Positions 24,746-33,669 of a stretch of DNA of 64,000 nt are shown here, in pieces. Origin of the DNA: Serinicoccus profundi (lineage in GTDB: Bacteria > Actinomycetota > Actinomycetes > Actinomycetales > Dermatophilaceae); contig NZ_CP042862.1 of the NCBI RefSeq assembly GCF_008001015.1, forward strand, positions 124,001 to 188,000, written 5' to 3'. The notes beneath the pieces are model-generated. The model was given only the letters and a program-made list of their open reading frames with translations. It searched no databases and was not told where the DNA came from. The position numbers and the translations under genes are program-made. Within the stretch, counting starts at the first letter, position 1. Every line of letters starts with the position of its first letter.

Positions 24746-27036
24746 CCCTGCCGCTGGTCCACCTCGTGCCCGGGCCGGTGGAGCACGGCGTCGTGCGGCA
24801 CGCGCTCGGTGTCCACCCGCACCTGGGAGAGGCCGAGCTCCTGCGGTGCGACCGGCTGGACGAGCTCCCCGACGACGCCGTCGCCGGGCGGGTGGTTGTC
24901 GCGCAGGTGACCGACCGGTTGCTGGCGTCCTCGCCGGCCCAGGGGATGCAGGTGTGGCACCGGGTGCTGCGGGGGGCTGCCCGGGTGCTGGTGGTCCTGC
25001 ACGACCTGCCGCAGCGGTCGGACGGCCGCCACCGGCGGGCACGCAGCCAGCTCTATGCCTCCCTGGCCGCCTCGGCGGACACGGTCGTGGTGGCGAGCGC
25101 GCACGAGCGGCTGCTCCTCGCGGCGGCGCTGCGCTGGGCCCGCCCGGACGCGGCCCGCGCCGTGCTCGGCCGCACCGTGGTGGCGCCGCTGCCGGTCGAG
25201 CCCGACACCGACGCCGCGCCGAGGCCTCCCTCGCCGGTGACCCGGTCGCAGGCCCTCACCATCGTCACCCTGGGGTTCGTCTACCCCGGCAAGGGGCTCG
25301 AGGAGGTGGTCGACGCCGCGGCGCTGGCGGCCCAGGACCCGCGACTGGAGGGCCGGACGATCGAGGTCGTCAACCTCGGGGGCGCGTCCCAGGGGCATGA
25401 GGACCTCCTGGAGGAGCTGGCGGTGCGTGCCCGGGACAGGGGGGTGCGCTGGCACAGCACCGGCTACGTCCCGGACGAGCGGCTGCCCGGTCTGCTCGCC
25501 ACGGCGACGGTGCCTGTCGCGGCGCACCGGCACGTGTCCGCCTCCGGCTCGGTGGCGACCTGGCTGGCCGCGGGACGACGGCCGCTGCTGCTGGACTCGC
25601 GCTACGCCCGTGAGCTCGACGCCCGGCTGCCCGGGGCCGTGCAGCCGGTCTCTGCCGACCGGCTCGCCCCGGCGCTCGCCGACGCCCTGGTCCGGGCGTG
25701 CTCGGCGGAGGGCACGGACCCGACCTGGCTGCCCCCCGACGTCCGTCTCGGACCCACCTGGGGGGAGGCGGGACGGCTGGTCTCGGAACTGGCCCGGGAG
25801 CCCGCGGTCTCGGTGGTGGTGCCGTACTACCGCGACCAGGAGATGCTCGACCTGCTCGTCGATCGCCTCGGGGCCCAGAGAGGGGTCCTGGGTGGTCTGG
25901 AGCTGGTGGTGGCCGATGACGGCTCGCCGCGGCCGCCCAGGCTGCCGGCCGCCCCTCACGGGGCGCTCGGGCGGATCCGGGTGCTGCGCCAGCCGGACGA
26001 GGGCTTCCGGCTCGCGGCGGCCCGCAACCTCGGCCTCAGGGTGACGACGGGGCGGGTGGTGATCCTGCTCGACGGGGACACCGTGCCCGAGGACGGCTAC
26101 GTCGCCGCCCTGCAGCAGGCGTGCCGGGTCCGGCCCACCCTCGCGGTCGGGCGGCGTCGGCACGCCGACCTGCGCGGTGAGGGGCGCTGGCCCCCGACCA
26201 CGGAGCTTCCGGCGCCCGCGTGGCTGGCCGAGGGGTATGCGCAGACGCAGGACCTGCAGGTCGCCGATGACACGTCCTTCCGCTTCGTCATCGGGGCCGT
26301 GCTCGGCGTGTCCCGTGCGGTGCTCGACACCGTGGGCGGGTTCGAGGGCGACCTGACCGGCTACGGCGGGGAGGACTGGGAGTTTGCGTGGCGGTGCTGG
26401 CTGGCGGGGGCGGCCATGCAGCACGTGCCGGACGCGGTGGCCTGGCACGACGGTCCGGACGTCGCGGGCCGCGTGGACGGCACAGCCGCCGGCCTGAGCG
26501 GGGTCAAGAACGCCGAGACCGCCCGCCTCGCCCGGCTGCTTCCCCACCCGCTGGTGCGCGGCCGCGGCTGGACCTACCCTCAGCCGGACGTCGTCGTGCG
26601 CCTCGACGTCCGGGGCTGGACGCACGGGCAGGTCGTGCTCGCGGTGGAGTCGGTGCTGCGGCAGGGCGACGTGGGGGTGTGGCTGACGGGGGCGGACGAG
26701 ACCGCGGAGCATGCGGTGCACGACCCCCGGGTCCACCTCGGGCGGCCACCGGCCGAGGTCGTCGCACGGGCCAGGGCCGAGGTGCTGCTGCAGCGGCCGG
26801 TCTGGGTCAGGCGGCTCCCCTGGGGTCCGTGGCCGGCCCACGTGGACGCGCCGGAGCTGTGCTGCGAGACGTGGACGGACGACTCGGCGAGCGGCGTGCA
26901 GGCGCAGGTCACCCGTAGCAGCGGCCTCACCCGACTCCAGGGTGCCCCGCCGGGGCCCTGCTGGTTGAGCGCGGAGGCCGTCGAGCCGATCCCCTCCGGC
27001 GTCGTCGTCGAGCACTGGCGCGCCGCACACCCCTGA
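24742..27036 (+). CDS. bifunctional glycosyltransferase, GT4-like plus GT2/galactosyltransferase domain
   Basis: This 764-residue protein joins two glycosyltransferases. Residues about 1-345 form a GT-B unit (TIVTLGFVYPGKGLEEVVDA near 173, HRHVSASGSVATWLAAG later). From about residue 356 a GT-A/GT2 unit starts with VSVVVPYYRDQEMLD, followed by VILLDGDTVPEDGY (the metal-binding DxD-like motif, near 440) and GGFEGDLTGYGGEDWEFAWR near 532, typical of chondroitin-polymerase-like C-domains. The last ~150 residues are unassigned. Start GTG 24742 overlaps WcbI as GTGA. One protein adding two different sugars of a repeat unit is the natural inference. Confidence 0.85.
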   Translation: MTLPLVHLVPGPVEHGVVRHALGVHPHLGEAELLRCDRLDELPDDAVAGRVVVAQVTDRLLASSPAQGMQVWHRVLRGAARVLVVLHDLPQRSDGRHRRARSQLYASLAASADTVVVASAHERLLLAAALRWARPDAARAVLGRTVVAPLPVEPDTDAAPRPPSPVTRSQALTIVTLGFVYPGKGLEEVVDAAALAAQDPRLEGRTIEVVNLGGASQGHEDLLEELAVRARDRGVRWHSTGYVPDERLPGLLATATVPVAAHRHVSASGSVATWLAAGRRPLLLDSRYARELDARLPGAVQPVSADRLAPALADALVRACSAEGTDPTWLPPDVRLGPTWGEAGRLVSELAREPAVSVVVPYYRDQEMLDLLVDRLGAQRGVLGGLELVVADDGSPRPPRLPAAPHGALGRIRVLRQPDEGFRLAAARNLGLRVTTGRVVILLDGDTVPEDGYVAALQQACRVRPTLAVGRRRHADLRGEGRWPPTTELPAPAWLAEGYAQTQDLQVADDTSFRFVIGAVLGVSRAVLDTVGGFEGDLTGYGGEDWEFAWRCWLAGAAMQHVPDAVAWHDGPDVAGRVDGTAAGLSGVKNAETARLARLLPHPLVRGRGWTYPQPDVVVRLDVRGWTHGQVVLAVESVLRQGDVGVWLTGADETAEHAVHDPRVHLGRPPAEVVARARAEVLLQRPVWVRRLPWGPWPAHVDAPELCCETWTDDSASGVQAQVTRSSGLTRLQGAPPGPCWLSAEAVEPIPSGVVVEHWRAAHP

Positions 27037-27074
27037 GGGGGCCGCCCGGGGCCCCGGGAGGTGGGTCGCGTCGG

Positions 27075-28439
27075 TCAGCCGAGGGGTGGCTGGTGCAGCG
27101 CGGACATCCCGCGCAGCACGCCGAGGTCGTCGAAGGACCGCCCGACGACCTGCACGCCGAGGGGCTTGCCCTCCACCGTGAGTCCCACGGCCGCCGTGCC
27201 GGCCGGCTGGCCGGTCATGTTCCACGGCATCGTGTAGTTGATGTGCCACATGCCCCGCCCGTCGTCGGGATAGGGCATGGGCTGCTCGGCGGGGAAGGCC
27301 ACGCCCGGGGCGACGGGGGAGAGGAGCAGGTCGGGGTCGCCCGCCGCGGCCCAGGCGGCGCACGTGCGGGCCTGCACCTCGGCGAAGCAGTGGTAGGCGT
27401 CCATCACCTCGGTCCCGGTGAGGTCGCGGGCGCCGCTCACCCAGTCGGCGATGAAGGGCAGCACCCGCCCCTGCGCGTCCGGCGTGAGCCGGCTGAAGTC
27501 CGCCCAGGACCGCGCCTGCCAGAACCTGTTGACCCCCTCGAGCAGGTCCTGGGTCAGCCAGGGACGCACGGGCTCGACCTGTGCGCCGGCGTCGGCCAGT
27601 CGTCCGGCCGCCGCCTCGACCGCGGCGACGACCTCGGGGTCGGCCTCGACGCCATACCCCGCCTCGGTCCACAGGGCGACCCGCAGCCCGCGGACGTGCG
27701 GTCGGGCGTCGCTCCAGTCGATCTCCTCCCGCGGCAGCGAGGTCCAGTCGACCGGGTCGGGGCCGGAGAGCACCGCCATGAGCAGGGCGCAGTCACGCGC
27801 GGTGCGGGCCATCGGTCCGGCGGCGCGGCCGAGGTATGGCGCGTGCAGGGGGATGCGCCCGGCGCTGGGTTTGAGGGTCGCGAGGCCGAGCCAGGTGCCC
27901 GGCAGCCTGATCGAGCCGCCGATGTCGGTGCCGACGTGCAGCGGGCCGTAGCCCCCGGCCGCCGCGGCTCCGGCCCCCGAGCTGGACCCGCCGGTCGTCC
28001 AGGTCGGGTCGAGCGGGGAGCGGGTGATGCCGTGCTGGCTGGAGACGCCGGAGGAGAGCATGCCCCAGTCCGGCATGACGGTGGAGCCGAGCACGATCAG
28101 CCCGGCCTCGCGGCACCGGCGGGCGACGGGTGAGTCGACGTCCGGCACCACCGGCGTCGCGCCGGCGCACCCTGCCGTCATGAGGACGCCCGCGCGGGCG
28201 AGGTTCTCCTTGAGCGTGACGGGGACGCCGTCCAGCGGTCCGAGCGGCCGACCCGTCGCCCACCGCTGCGCAGCGGCCTGCGCCTGTCGCAGGGTGTCCT
28301 CGACGTCGTCGCGGACGGCGAGGGCGTTGAGCTCGGGCTCCCGCGCCTCGATGACCTGCTGGATCTCGGCGACGACATCGACCGGGGAGAGCGAGCCCTC
28401 GGCATACCCGGCGGCGAGGGCCGCTGCGTCACGGGGCAT
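27075..28439 (-). CDS. amidase (amidase-signature family)
   Basis: This 454-residue amidase-signature enzyme hydrolyses an amide to acid and ammonia. The Ser-cisSer-Lys triad is visible: Lys77 in VTLKENL, Ser152 in TTGGSSSGAGAA and Ser176 in TDIGGSIRLPG. It begins MPRDAAALAAGYAEGSLSP, the usual first helix. The gene is convergent with the polysaccharide operon, with a 14-bp perfect palindrome CCCGGGGCCCCGGG at 27045-27058 between the two stops. The substrate is unknown; it is not a GatA because the partner subunits are missing. Confidence 0.9.
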   Translation of the reverse strand: MPRDAAALAAGYAEGSLSPVDVVAEIQQVIEAREPELNALAVRDDVEDTLRQAQAAAQRWATGRPLGPLDGVPVTLKENLARAGVLMTAGCAGATPVVPDVDSPVARRCREAGLIVLGSTVMPDWGMLSSGVSSQHGITRSPLDPTWTTGGSSSGAGAAAAGGYGPLHVGTDIGGSIRLPGTWLGLATLKPSAGRIPLHAPYLGRAAGPMARTARDCALLMAVLSGPDPVDWTSLPREEIDWSDARPHVRGLRVALWTEAGYGVEADPEVVAAVEAAAGRLADAGAQVEPVRPWLTQDLLEGVNRFWQARSWADFSRLTPDAQGRVLPFIADWVSGARDLTGTEVMDAYHCFAEVQARTCAAWAAAGDPDLLLSPVAPGVAFPAEQPMPYPDDGRGMWHINYTMPWNMTGQPAGTAAVGLTVEGKPLGVQVVGRSFDDLGVLRGMSALHQPPLG

Positions 28440-28578
28440 CGGTGCCCACCTTCCTCGTGGTCGTCGCGGACGCGGTGAGTCACCCTCATCAGCCGGGGCA
28501 CCAGTATGCGTCGTGCCCGCCGTGGCTGCGGCGTCGCCACGGTCGGACGGAAAAGTCCGAAAAAGATTCGTCGACCTC

Positions 28579-28606
28579 CAATCCGTTCACGAGGTCGGTC
28601 CCGAAT
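28579..28606 (+). promoter_or_regulatory. candidate ECF-sigma (SigK-like) promoter of the CHRD gene
   Basis: CAATCC at 28579-28584 and CCGAAT at 28601-28606 are separated by 16 bases. The pair is close to the mycobacterial SigK consensus (CCATCC and CCGAAT, 16-17 bases apart, recalled from the literature). It leaves a leader of about 90 bases before the ATG at 28701. A related pair stands before the DUF4397 gene at 40701-40728. Confidence 0.5.
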
Positions 28607-28700
28607 AGCAGTTGCGAGCCCTGGTACCCACAGGGTCGACATTGCCTGTCGGTGCGCAACGGTTGCGTGCTGCGGGTCCGATCAGAAGGATGATGTCTCG

Positions 28701-29471
28701 ATGAAGATCTCCCGAAAGTTTTTGGCCGCTCCCGCCGCCGGTGCAGCGGTGCTGCTGATGGCTGCTGGCCCTGCGCTGGCTGCTGGTCACACCGAGGGCA
28801 TGGCTGACCTTCAGCCGGTGCCTGTCAACGACGCTCCGGGCTCGGGCTCGGCGATGATCACGCTGGATGGCACGACGCTGGACTTCACCCTGGCCTACCA
28901 GGGTCTGCTGGCTGACGCCCCGCACGCCGCGCACATCCACTACGCCGGCGACGCGGCCAACATGTGCCCGACCGCTGAGGACGACGCCGATGGCGATGGC
29001 TTCCTGACCACGACCGAGGGCGCCCCGTCCTACGGTGGCATCAAGGTCTCGCTGACCACCGAGGGTGACACCACCCCGGACTCCGGCCTGGCGGTCGACC
29101 GTTTCGGTGTCGGTGACGACGTGAGCTACTCCCGTGGTGGCGTCGAGGTCGACCAGGAGACCGCTGACGCGCTCGCCGATGGTGAGGCCGTCGTCGTCGT
29201 CCACGGTGTGGACCACGACGGCAGCGGCGCCTACGACGAGGGCGAGCGTGGCGCGTCCGATCTGGACCCCTCGCTGCCTGGTGAGGCGACCGACCCGGCC
29301 CTGTGTGGTGTCGTCGAGGTCTCCCAGATGGATGAGATGCCCGGTGGTGGCGTCGAGACCGGTGCGGCCACCGATGGTGGTCAGAACATCGCGCTCGCTG
29401 CTGCTGGTGGCGCTGCCCTGGTCGGAGGCGCGCTGGTCCTGGCCCGTCGCCGCACCGCCGAGCAGAGCTGA
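28701..29471 (+). CDS. secreted CHRD-domain protein with C-terminal membrane anchor
   Basis: This 256-residue protein starts MKISRKFLAAPAAGAAVLLM with a Sec signal ending at ALAA. A CHRD-type beta domain follows, with HAAHIHYAGDAANMC, and two Cys that may pair. The C-terminus is a hydrophobic helix (IALAAAGGAALVGGALVLA) and an RRR tail, as in sortase substrates, yet no LPXTG-like motif is visible before it. AGAAGGA precedes the ATG at 28701. The codon choice is unlike its neighbours, with many GCT, GGT and CGT codons, as in highly expressed genes. A class F-like sortase gene follows after 15 bases, so covalent or anchored surface display is inferred. Confidence 0.88.
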   Translation: MKISRKFLAAPAAGAAVLLMAAGPALAAGHTEGMADLQPVPVNDAPGSGSAMITLDGTTLDFTLAYQGLLADAPHAAHIHYAGDAANMCPTAEDDADGDGFLTTTEGAPSYGGIKVSLTTEGDTTPDSGLAVDRFGVGDDVSYSRGGVEVDQETADALADGEAVVVVHGVDHDGSGAYDEGERGASDLDPSLPGEATDPALCGVVEVSQMDEMPGGGVETGAATDGGQNIALAAAGGAALVGGALVLARRRTAEQS

Positions 29472-29486
29472 CACCAGGCTCTCCTC

Positions 29487-30266
29487 ATGAAGACCGGTGA
29501 CGTCGGGCAGCGCGGTACCCACCGCGCCGCCCGACGTCACCGTCCGCTGTTGCCGACCCTGGCCGCGATCGGCCTCATGCTCGGTGGCGGCACCGCGGTC
29601 GCGGTCGGCGTCGCCGGCCCCGAACCCGCGCGACCCCCCTCGCTGGCCGATGTCCCACGCGCCAGCACGTCCGGCGACGACACCGCGTCGCCCCGCACCC
29701 TCCCGATGCCTGCCACCGTGGACACCGACGTCCCAGCCGTGCAGGACTCCCGCGAACCTGCCGTGCAGGACTCCGGCCTGGACCGCCAGGACCCCGAGGA
29801 GCCCGAGCAGGCTCCGCCCGTGGGCGAGCCGGTGTCGGTGTCGATCCCCGCGATCGGGGTGACCTCCGAACTGCTCCACCTCGGCCTCGACGACCAGGGC
29901 GCACTGGAGGTCCCCGAGGGTGAGGACTACGACTCCGCCGCGTGGTACGACGGCTCCCCCCGGCCCGGCGAGCCCGGCCCGGCCGTCGTCCTCGGCCACG
30001 TCAGCGGCGCCGCCGGTCCCTCCGTCTTCTTCGACCTCGCCCTCCTGCAGGTCGGTGACACCGTCGAGGTCGACCGTGCCGACGGCACCACCGCGACCTT
30101 CGAGATCTACGACCTCCAGCAGTTCCCCAAGGACGCCTTCCCCACCCTGGCCGTCTACGGCAACACCCCCGGCCCCGAGCTGCGCCTCATCACCTGCGCC
30201 GGCACCTTCGACGACGACACCGGCCACTACGACGACAACATCATCGTCTACGCCCGCGAGGCCTGA
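29487..30266 (+). CDS. class F (E/F-type) sortase
   Basis: This 259-residue membrane-anchored sortase has one N-terminal transmembrane segment (LPTLAAIGLMLGGGTAVAVG, residues 22-41) and a Pro/Ser/Asp-rich linker with a repeated AVQDS phrase. The catalytic beta-barrel carries His in VVLGHVSG and Cys in LRLITCAGTFDD; the catalytic Arg is expected in the C-terminal strand region, but only KDAFPTLAVY and YDDNIIVYAREA are seen, so I could not locate it with certainty. It sits between the CHRD gene and the CopD-like gene, and its likely partner is the CHRD protein. Confidence 0.9.
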   Translation: MKTGDVGQRGTHRAARRHRPLLPTLAAIGLMLGGGTAVAVGVAGPEPARPPSLADVPRASTSGDDTASPRTLPMPATVDTDVPAVQDSREPAVQDSGLDRQDPEEPEQAPPVGEPVSVSIPAIGVTSELLHLGLDDQGALEVPEGEDYDSAAWYDGSPRPGEPGPAVVLGHVSGAAGPSVFFDLALLQVGDTVEVDRADGTTATFEIYDLQQFPKDAFPTLAVYGNTPGPELRLITCAGTFDDDTGHYDDNIIVYAREA

Positions 30267-30269
30267 GCC

Positions 30270-31934
30270 GTGAGCCGATCGACCCTCGAGGGGACGACCC
30301 CGCCCCGAGCCCACGACCCGGACGGGCACGCCGCGCGTACCGTCGGGGAGGTGGAGAACACCTCGCGCGGGTCCGCCCGCGTGGTCGACGAGGGGGACGC
30401 CGCACCGACCGAGCCGCCGGTCCGCCCCGCCCGGGCTCCGCTGACCGGACCCGCCTTCCCCCGTCGTCGCGTGGGTGCCGTCGCCGGCGCCCTCCTCGTC
30501 GGCGTCCTCGTCCTCGCGCTCGTCGTCGGGGGAGGAGCGCCGAGCCCCGCTCCCGCGGGGCTGCCCGATGCCGGACCGGTCACCGGGTGGGGACTCCCGG
30601 TGGCCGAGCTGTCCACCCGGGTGCTGGCCGTCCTCACGATCGGCCAGCTCCTCTTCGCCGCGGTCCTCGCTCCGTCGCGAGGCGCCGCGCCCTCGGCAGG
30701 GGCACTGCGGGCGCTGCACGCCACCACGTGGACCGCCGCCGGGTGGGTGGTGGCCGAGGTCGTGGCTCTCGTGCTCACCGCCAGCACGATCTACGGCGTC
30801 CCGGTCGGACGCCTGTCCACCCAGTCCGTCCTGGGTGTGCTCACTGAGCTGCCGGCCGGCCGGTCCGCGCTCTGGGTGGGCCTGCTGCTCGTCGTCGTCA
30901 CCGTCGGCAGCGCCCTGCTGACCCGGCGGCCCACCGCCCTCCGGGCGGCGGCCGGCCTGCTGCTGGTCGCCGCCCTGGGGGCCGTCACCATCCCGGGGGT
31001 CCTCGCCGGCCACTCCGCGGCGGCGGGCAACCACGTGCCCGCGGTGGTCGCCCTCTCGGTGCACGTCGTCACCGCCAGCCTGTGGGTCGGGGGGCTCGCC
31101 GCCCTGCTGATGTATGGCCGTGGCCGCGTCGAGAGCGTCCACGCGGTCCGCCGGTTCAGCGCGGTGGCGTTGACGTGCCTCGCGCTGCTGCTCATCTCCG
31201 GGGTCATCGCCGCCCTGCTGGTCGCGGGGGTGCCGTCCTGGTCCTGGCTGGGTGAGGGATGGGCACAACTGCTGGCCGTCAAGACCGTCCTGCTGACCGC
31301 TCTCGGACTCATCGGCTGGCAGCACCGCCGCGCCACGCTCCCCGCACTGGAGGCAGGGAGGCCGTGGACCTTCGTGCGACTCGGTGTCGTCGAGGTGGCG
31401 CTCATGGCCCTGACGATCACCGTGTCCGTCGCGCTCGGTGCCTCGGCGGCGCCCTCCCCGCAGTCGAGCGGCACGACGACGAGCAGCGTGGGGGCGGCAG
31501 CCGACGCGGGCGGGGAGCAGGAGACACCCGAGGACGGCCCGTCGTCCGCGGCGGAGGAGCGGGGCGGCGAGGCGGACGAGCCCGACGCCGGCGACGAGCC
31601 GCTGGTCGAGGACATGAGCGGGCACGATCACGGCGACCTGTCGGTGGCCATCCTCATCGACGACGAGCGCTTCCACGTCGCCGCGACCGTCCGGCCGGGG
31701 CAGGTGGTGACGGTCTACAACAGCAGCGACGACGCCGCGACCATCACCGCGCTCGGCGCGGACGACGCTGCTGGCGAGGCCCGCGGCGACGCCGACTTCG
31801 ACGTCGAGGTCCCCGCCCGGACCTTCATCACCTTCTCGGCCCCCGAGGCCGAGGGTGACTACGCCTTCGTCAGCAGCCCCGACGCCGAGCCGGTCGACGG
31901 CTTCGCCGACACCCTCGTCGTCCGCGCCCCCTGA
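30270..31934 (+). CDS. CopD-family membrane protein with C-terminal cupredoxin-like domain
   Basis: This 554-residue protein begins with a 75-residue polar tail and then about eight transmembrane segments of the CopD type, including GHSAAAGNHVPAVVALSVHVVTASLWVGG, with conserved His residues of a copper-resistance/import protein (quoted here in parts: HSAAAGNH, HVVTASLWVGG). After an acidic linker, residues about 450-554 form an extracellular cupredoxin-like domain (MSGHDHGDLSVAILIDDERF, then FITFSAPEAEGDYAFV) with His residues that could bind copper. The GTG at 30270 lies 3 bases after the sortase stop. Copper handling at the surface is inferred. Confidence 0.85.
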   Translation: MSRSTLEGTTPPRAHDPDGHAARTVGEVENTSRGSARVVDEGDAAPTEPPVRPARAPLTGPAFPRRRVGAVAGALLVGVLVLALVVGGGAPSPAPAGLPDAGPVTGWGLPVAELSTRVLAVLTIGQLLFAAVLAPSRGAAPSAGALRALHATTWTAAGWVVAEVVALVLTASTIYGVPVGRLSTQSVLGVLTELPAGRSALWVGLLLVVVTVGSALLTRRPTALRAAAGLLLVAALGAVTIPGVLAGHSAAAGNHVPAVVALSVHVVTASLWVGGLAALLMYGRGRVESVHAVRRFSAVALTCLALLLISGVIAALLVAGVPSWSWLGEGWAQLLAVKTVLLTALGLIGWQHRRATLPALEAGRPWTFVRLGVVEVALMALTITVSVALGASAAPSPQSSGTTTSSVGAAADAGGEQETPEDGPSSAAEERGGEADEPDAGDEPLVEDMSGHDHGDLSVAILIDDERFHVAATVRPGQVVTVYNSSDDAATITALGADDAAGEARGDADFDVEVPARTFITFSAPEAEGDYAFVSSPDAEPVDGFADTLVVRAP

Positions 31935-31968
31935 CGCGGCACCGGCCCGCGGAGCGACCGCATCCCGC

Positions 31969-32820
31969 TCAGGAGTGCAGCACCTGGCAGCCGGGGCACC
32001 AGTAGGCCGTCTGCAACCCCATCCGCTCGGCACGGACCGTCTCGCCGCAGCGCGGGCAGGGTCGGCCGCGGCGCAGGTAGACGGCGTAGCGCTTGGGCCA
32101 GCGGGGGACCGGCTCGCCGCGGGTGAGCAGGTCGCGCGCGTCGGTGAGCTGCCCGGGGTCGGTGACGATCCAGCCCGCCCCGAGCCCGACCGTCATGAGG
32201 TCGATCGCGTCCTGCCACAGGGTCTGCAGCGCCTCCGGCGGGACGGCGCGGCCGGGCGAGTGCGGGTCGATCCTGGCCCGCCACAGCAGCTCGGCGCGGT
32301 AGACGTTGCCGATGCCGGAGACCACGCCCTGGTCGAGCAGCAGCACCCCCAACGCCCGTCGTGAGCGGTGCAGGCGCGAGACCGCCACCTCGGGGTCGGC
32401 GTCGTCGCGCAGCGGGTCGGGACCGAGCCGGGCATGCAGCGCGGCCAGCCCCTCGGCGTCCAGCAGCTCGCAGACCGTCGGTCGAGTCACCTCGAGCAGG
32501 AACGCCCCGGTGAGGAACCTCCAGGCCAACCCCTCCGGCACCGGTGGGTCGGTGCGGGGCAGCCCGTCCTCGCCCAGGGCCCGCCGGTGACGACGCACCG
32601 AGACGCGACCGTGCATACCGAGGTGGAAGTGCCCCGACCACCGGGACTCGCCCAGGTGGACGAGCAGGTGCTTGCCGTGCGCCTCGGCTCCCGCCACGGC
32701 GGACCCGTCGACGACGGCCGGGTCGAAGACCTCGGTCACCGGACCGGAGGACCGCCCCGTCTGGCCGACCAGCTGGCGCACCCGCGCGGCCATCCCGTGG
32801 ACGGCGTGACCCTCGGCCAT
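31969..32820 (-). CDS. Fpg/Nei-family DNA glycosylase with Ala in place of the N-terminal Pro
   Basis: This 283-residue base-excision repair glycosylase/AP lyase has FHLGMHGRV, the conserved GIGNVYRAELL of the helix-two-turn-helix, and a C-terminal zinc finger CPRCGETVRAERMG...YWCPGC. It starts MAEGHAVHGM; the family has MPEGH, and the Pro2 amine is the catalytic nucleophile. Here codon 2 is GCC (Ala) where CCC would be expected. The Glu at position 3 is kept. Human NEIL3 works with an N-terminal Val, so Ala may not be inactivating. The ATG at 32820 aligns with the family start. Confidence 0.92.
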   Translation of the reverse strand: MAEGHAVHGMAARVRQLVGQTGRSSGPVTEVFDPAVVDGSAVAGAEAHGKHLLVHLGESRWSGHFHLGMHGRVSVRRHRRALGEDGLPRTDPPVPEGLAWRFLTGAFLLEVTRPTVCELLDAEGLAALHARLGPDPLRDDADPEVAVSRLHRSRRALGVLLLDQGVVSGIGNVYRAELLWRARIDPHSPGRAVPPEALQTLWQDAIDLMTVGLGAGWIVTDPGQLTDARDLLTRGEPVPRWPKRYAVYLRRGRPCPRCGETVRAERMGLQTAYWCPGCQVLHS

Positions 32821-32857
32821 GAGGTGAGCGTAGGCGCCGCCACCCCGGCTCTCGCGC

Positions 32858-33652
32858 TCAGTCGGCCAGCGGGGTGACGTAGGCCGAGCTGATCCCACCG
32901 TCGACGAGGAACTCCGAGGCCGTCATGAACGAGCTGTCGTCGCTGGCGAGGAAGGCCACGGCCGCAGCCATCTCCTCCGGCTCACCGAAGCGGCCCATGG
33001 GCACGTGCACCAGCCGGCGCTGGGCCCGCTCGGGGTCCGAGGCGAACAGCTCCTGCAGCAGGGGCGTGTTGACCGGCCCGGGGCACAGGGCGTTGACCCG
33101 GATGCCCTGGCGGGCGAACTGCACCCCGAGCTCGCGGGTCATCGACAGCACCCCGCCCTTGGAGGCGGAGTAGGAGATCTGCGAGGTCGCCGCACCCATG
33201 ACGGCGACGAAGGACGCGGTGTTGATGATCGACCCGCGCCCCTGCTCGACCATGTGCGGCAGCGCCGCCTTGCAGCACAGGTAGACGCTCGTGAGGTTGA
33301 CCTCCTGCACCCGACGCCACGCCTCCAGCCCCGTCGTGAGGATCGAGTCGTCCTCGGGCGGGGAGATGCCGGCGTTGTTGAAGGCGATGTCGACCGAACC
33401 GTAGGTCTCCTTGGCGGTCGCGAAGAGGCGCTGCACCTGCTCGGCGTCGGTGACGTCGGTCTGGACGAAGAGCCCACCCAGCTCCTGCGCCAGCGGGCCG
33501 CCCACCTCCTCTCCGCAGATGTCGGCGAGGACGACCCGCGCCCCCTCCGCGGCGAGCCGACGGGCGCTGGCCAGGCCGATCCCGCTCGCTCCGCCGGTGA
33601 CGACGGCCACCCTCCCGGCCAGGCGCTGGGTCAGGTCGATCGTGCTGCTCAT
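32858..33652 (-). CDS. SDR-family dehydrogenase of the gamma-glutamylation operon
   Basis: This 264-residue classical short-chain dehydrogenase has GGASGIG for NAD(P) binding (near residue 20), FNNAG near 87 and the catalytic Ser with YSASK (Tyr-x3-Lys). I chose ATG 33652 (MSSTIDLTQRLAGRVAVVTGG), preceded by GGGAG; an upstream in-frame start at 33673 is weaker. It lies 17 bases behind the aldehyde dehydrogenase gene and is the last gene of a five-gene operon with a GS-like ligase, permease and hydrolase. An alcohol dehydrogenase fits a gamma-glutamylethanolamide pathway, in which the alcohol must first be oxidised to an aldehyde. Confidence 0.9.
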   Translation of the reverse strand: MSSTIDLTQRLAGRVAVVTGGASGIGLASARRLAAEGARVVLADICGEEVGGPLAQELGGLFVQTDVTDAEQVQRLFATAKETYGSVDIAFNNAGISPPEDDSILTTGLEAWRRVQEVNLTSVYLCCKAALPHMVEQGRGSIINTASFVAVMGAATSQISYSASKGGVLSMTRELGVQFARQGIRVNALCPGPVNTPLLQELFASDPERAQRRLVHVPMGRFGEPEEMAAAVAFLASDDSSFMTASEFLVDGGISSAYVTPLAD

Positions 33653-33669
33653 GGGTTCACTCCCTGTGC

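Noticed and set aside
24664-27672. A minus-strand frame of about 1000 codons opposite the fused glycosyltransferase
   Set aside because: Arg/Gly-rich translation without motifs; the plus-strand frame has clear GT motifs and GTGA coupling.
28587-32033. A minus-strand open frame of over 1100 codons opposite the CHRD, sortase and CopD genes
   Set aside because: Same reason: high-GC shadow frame with low-complexity translation, and all real motifs are on the plus strand.
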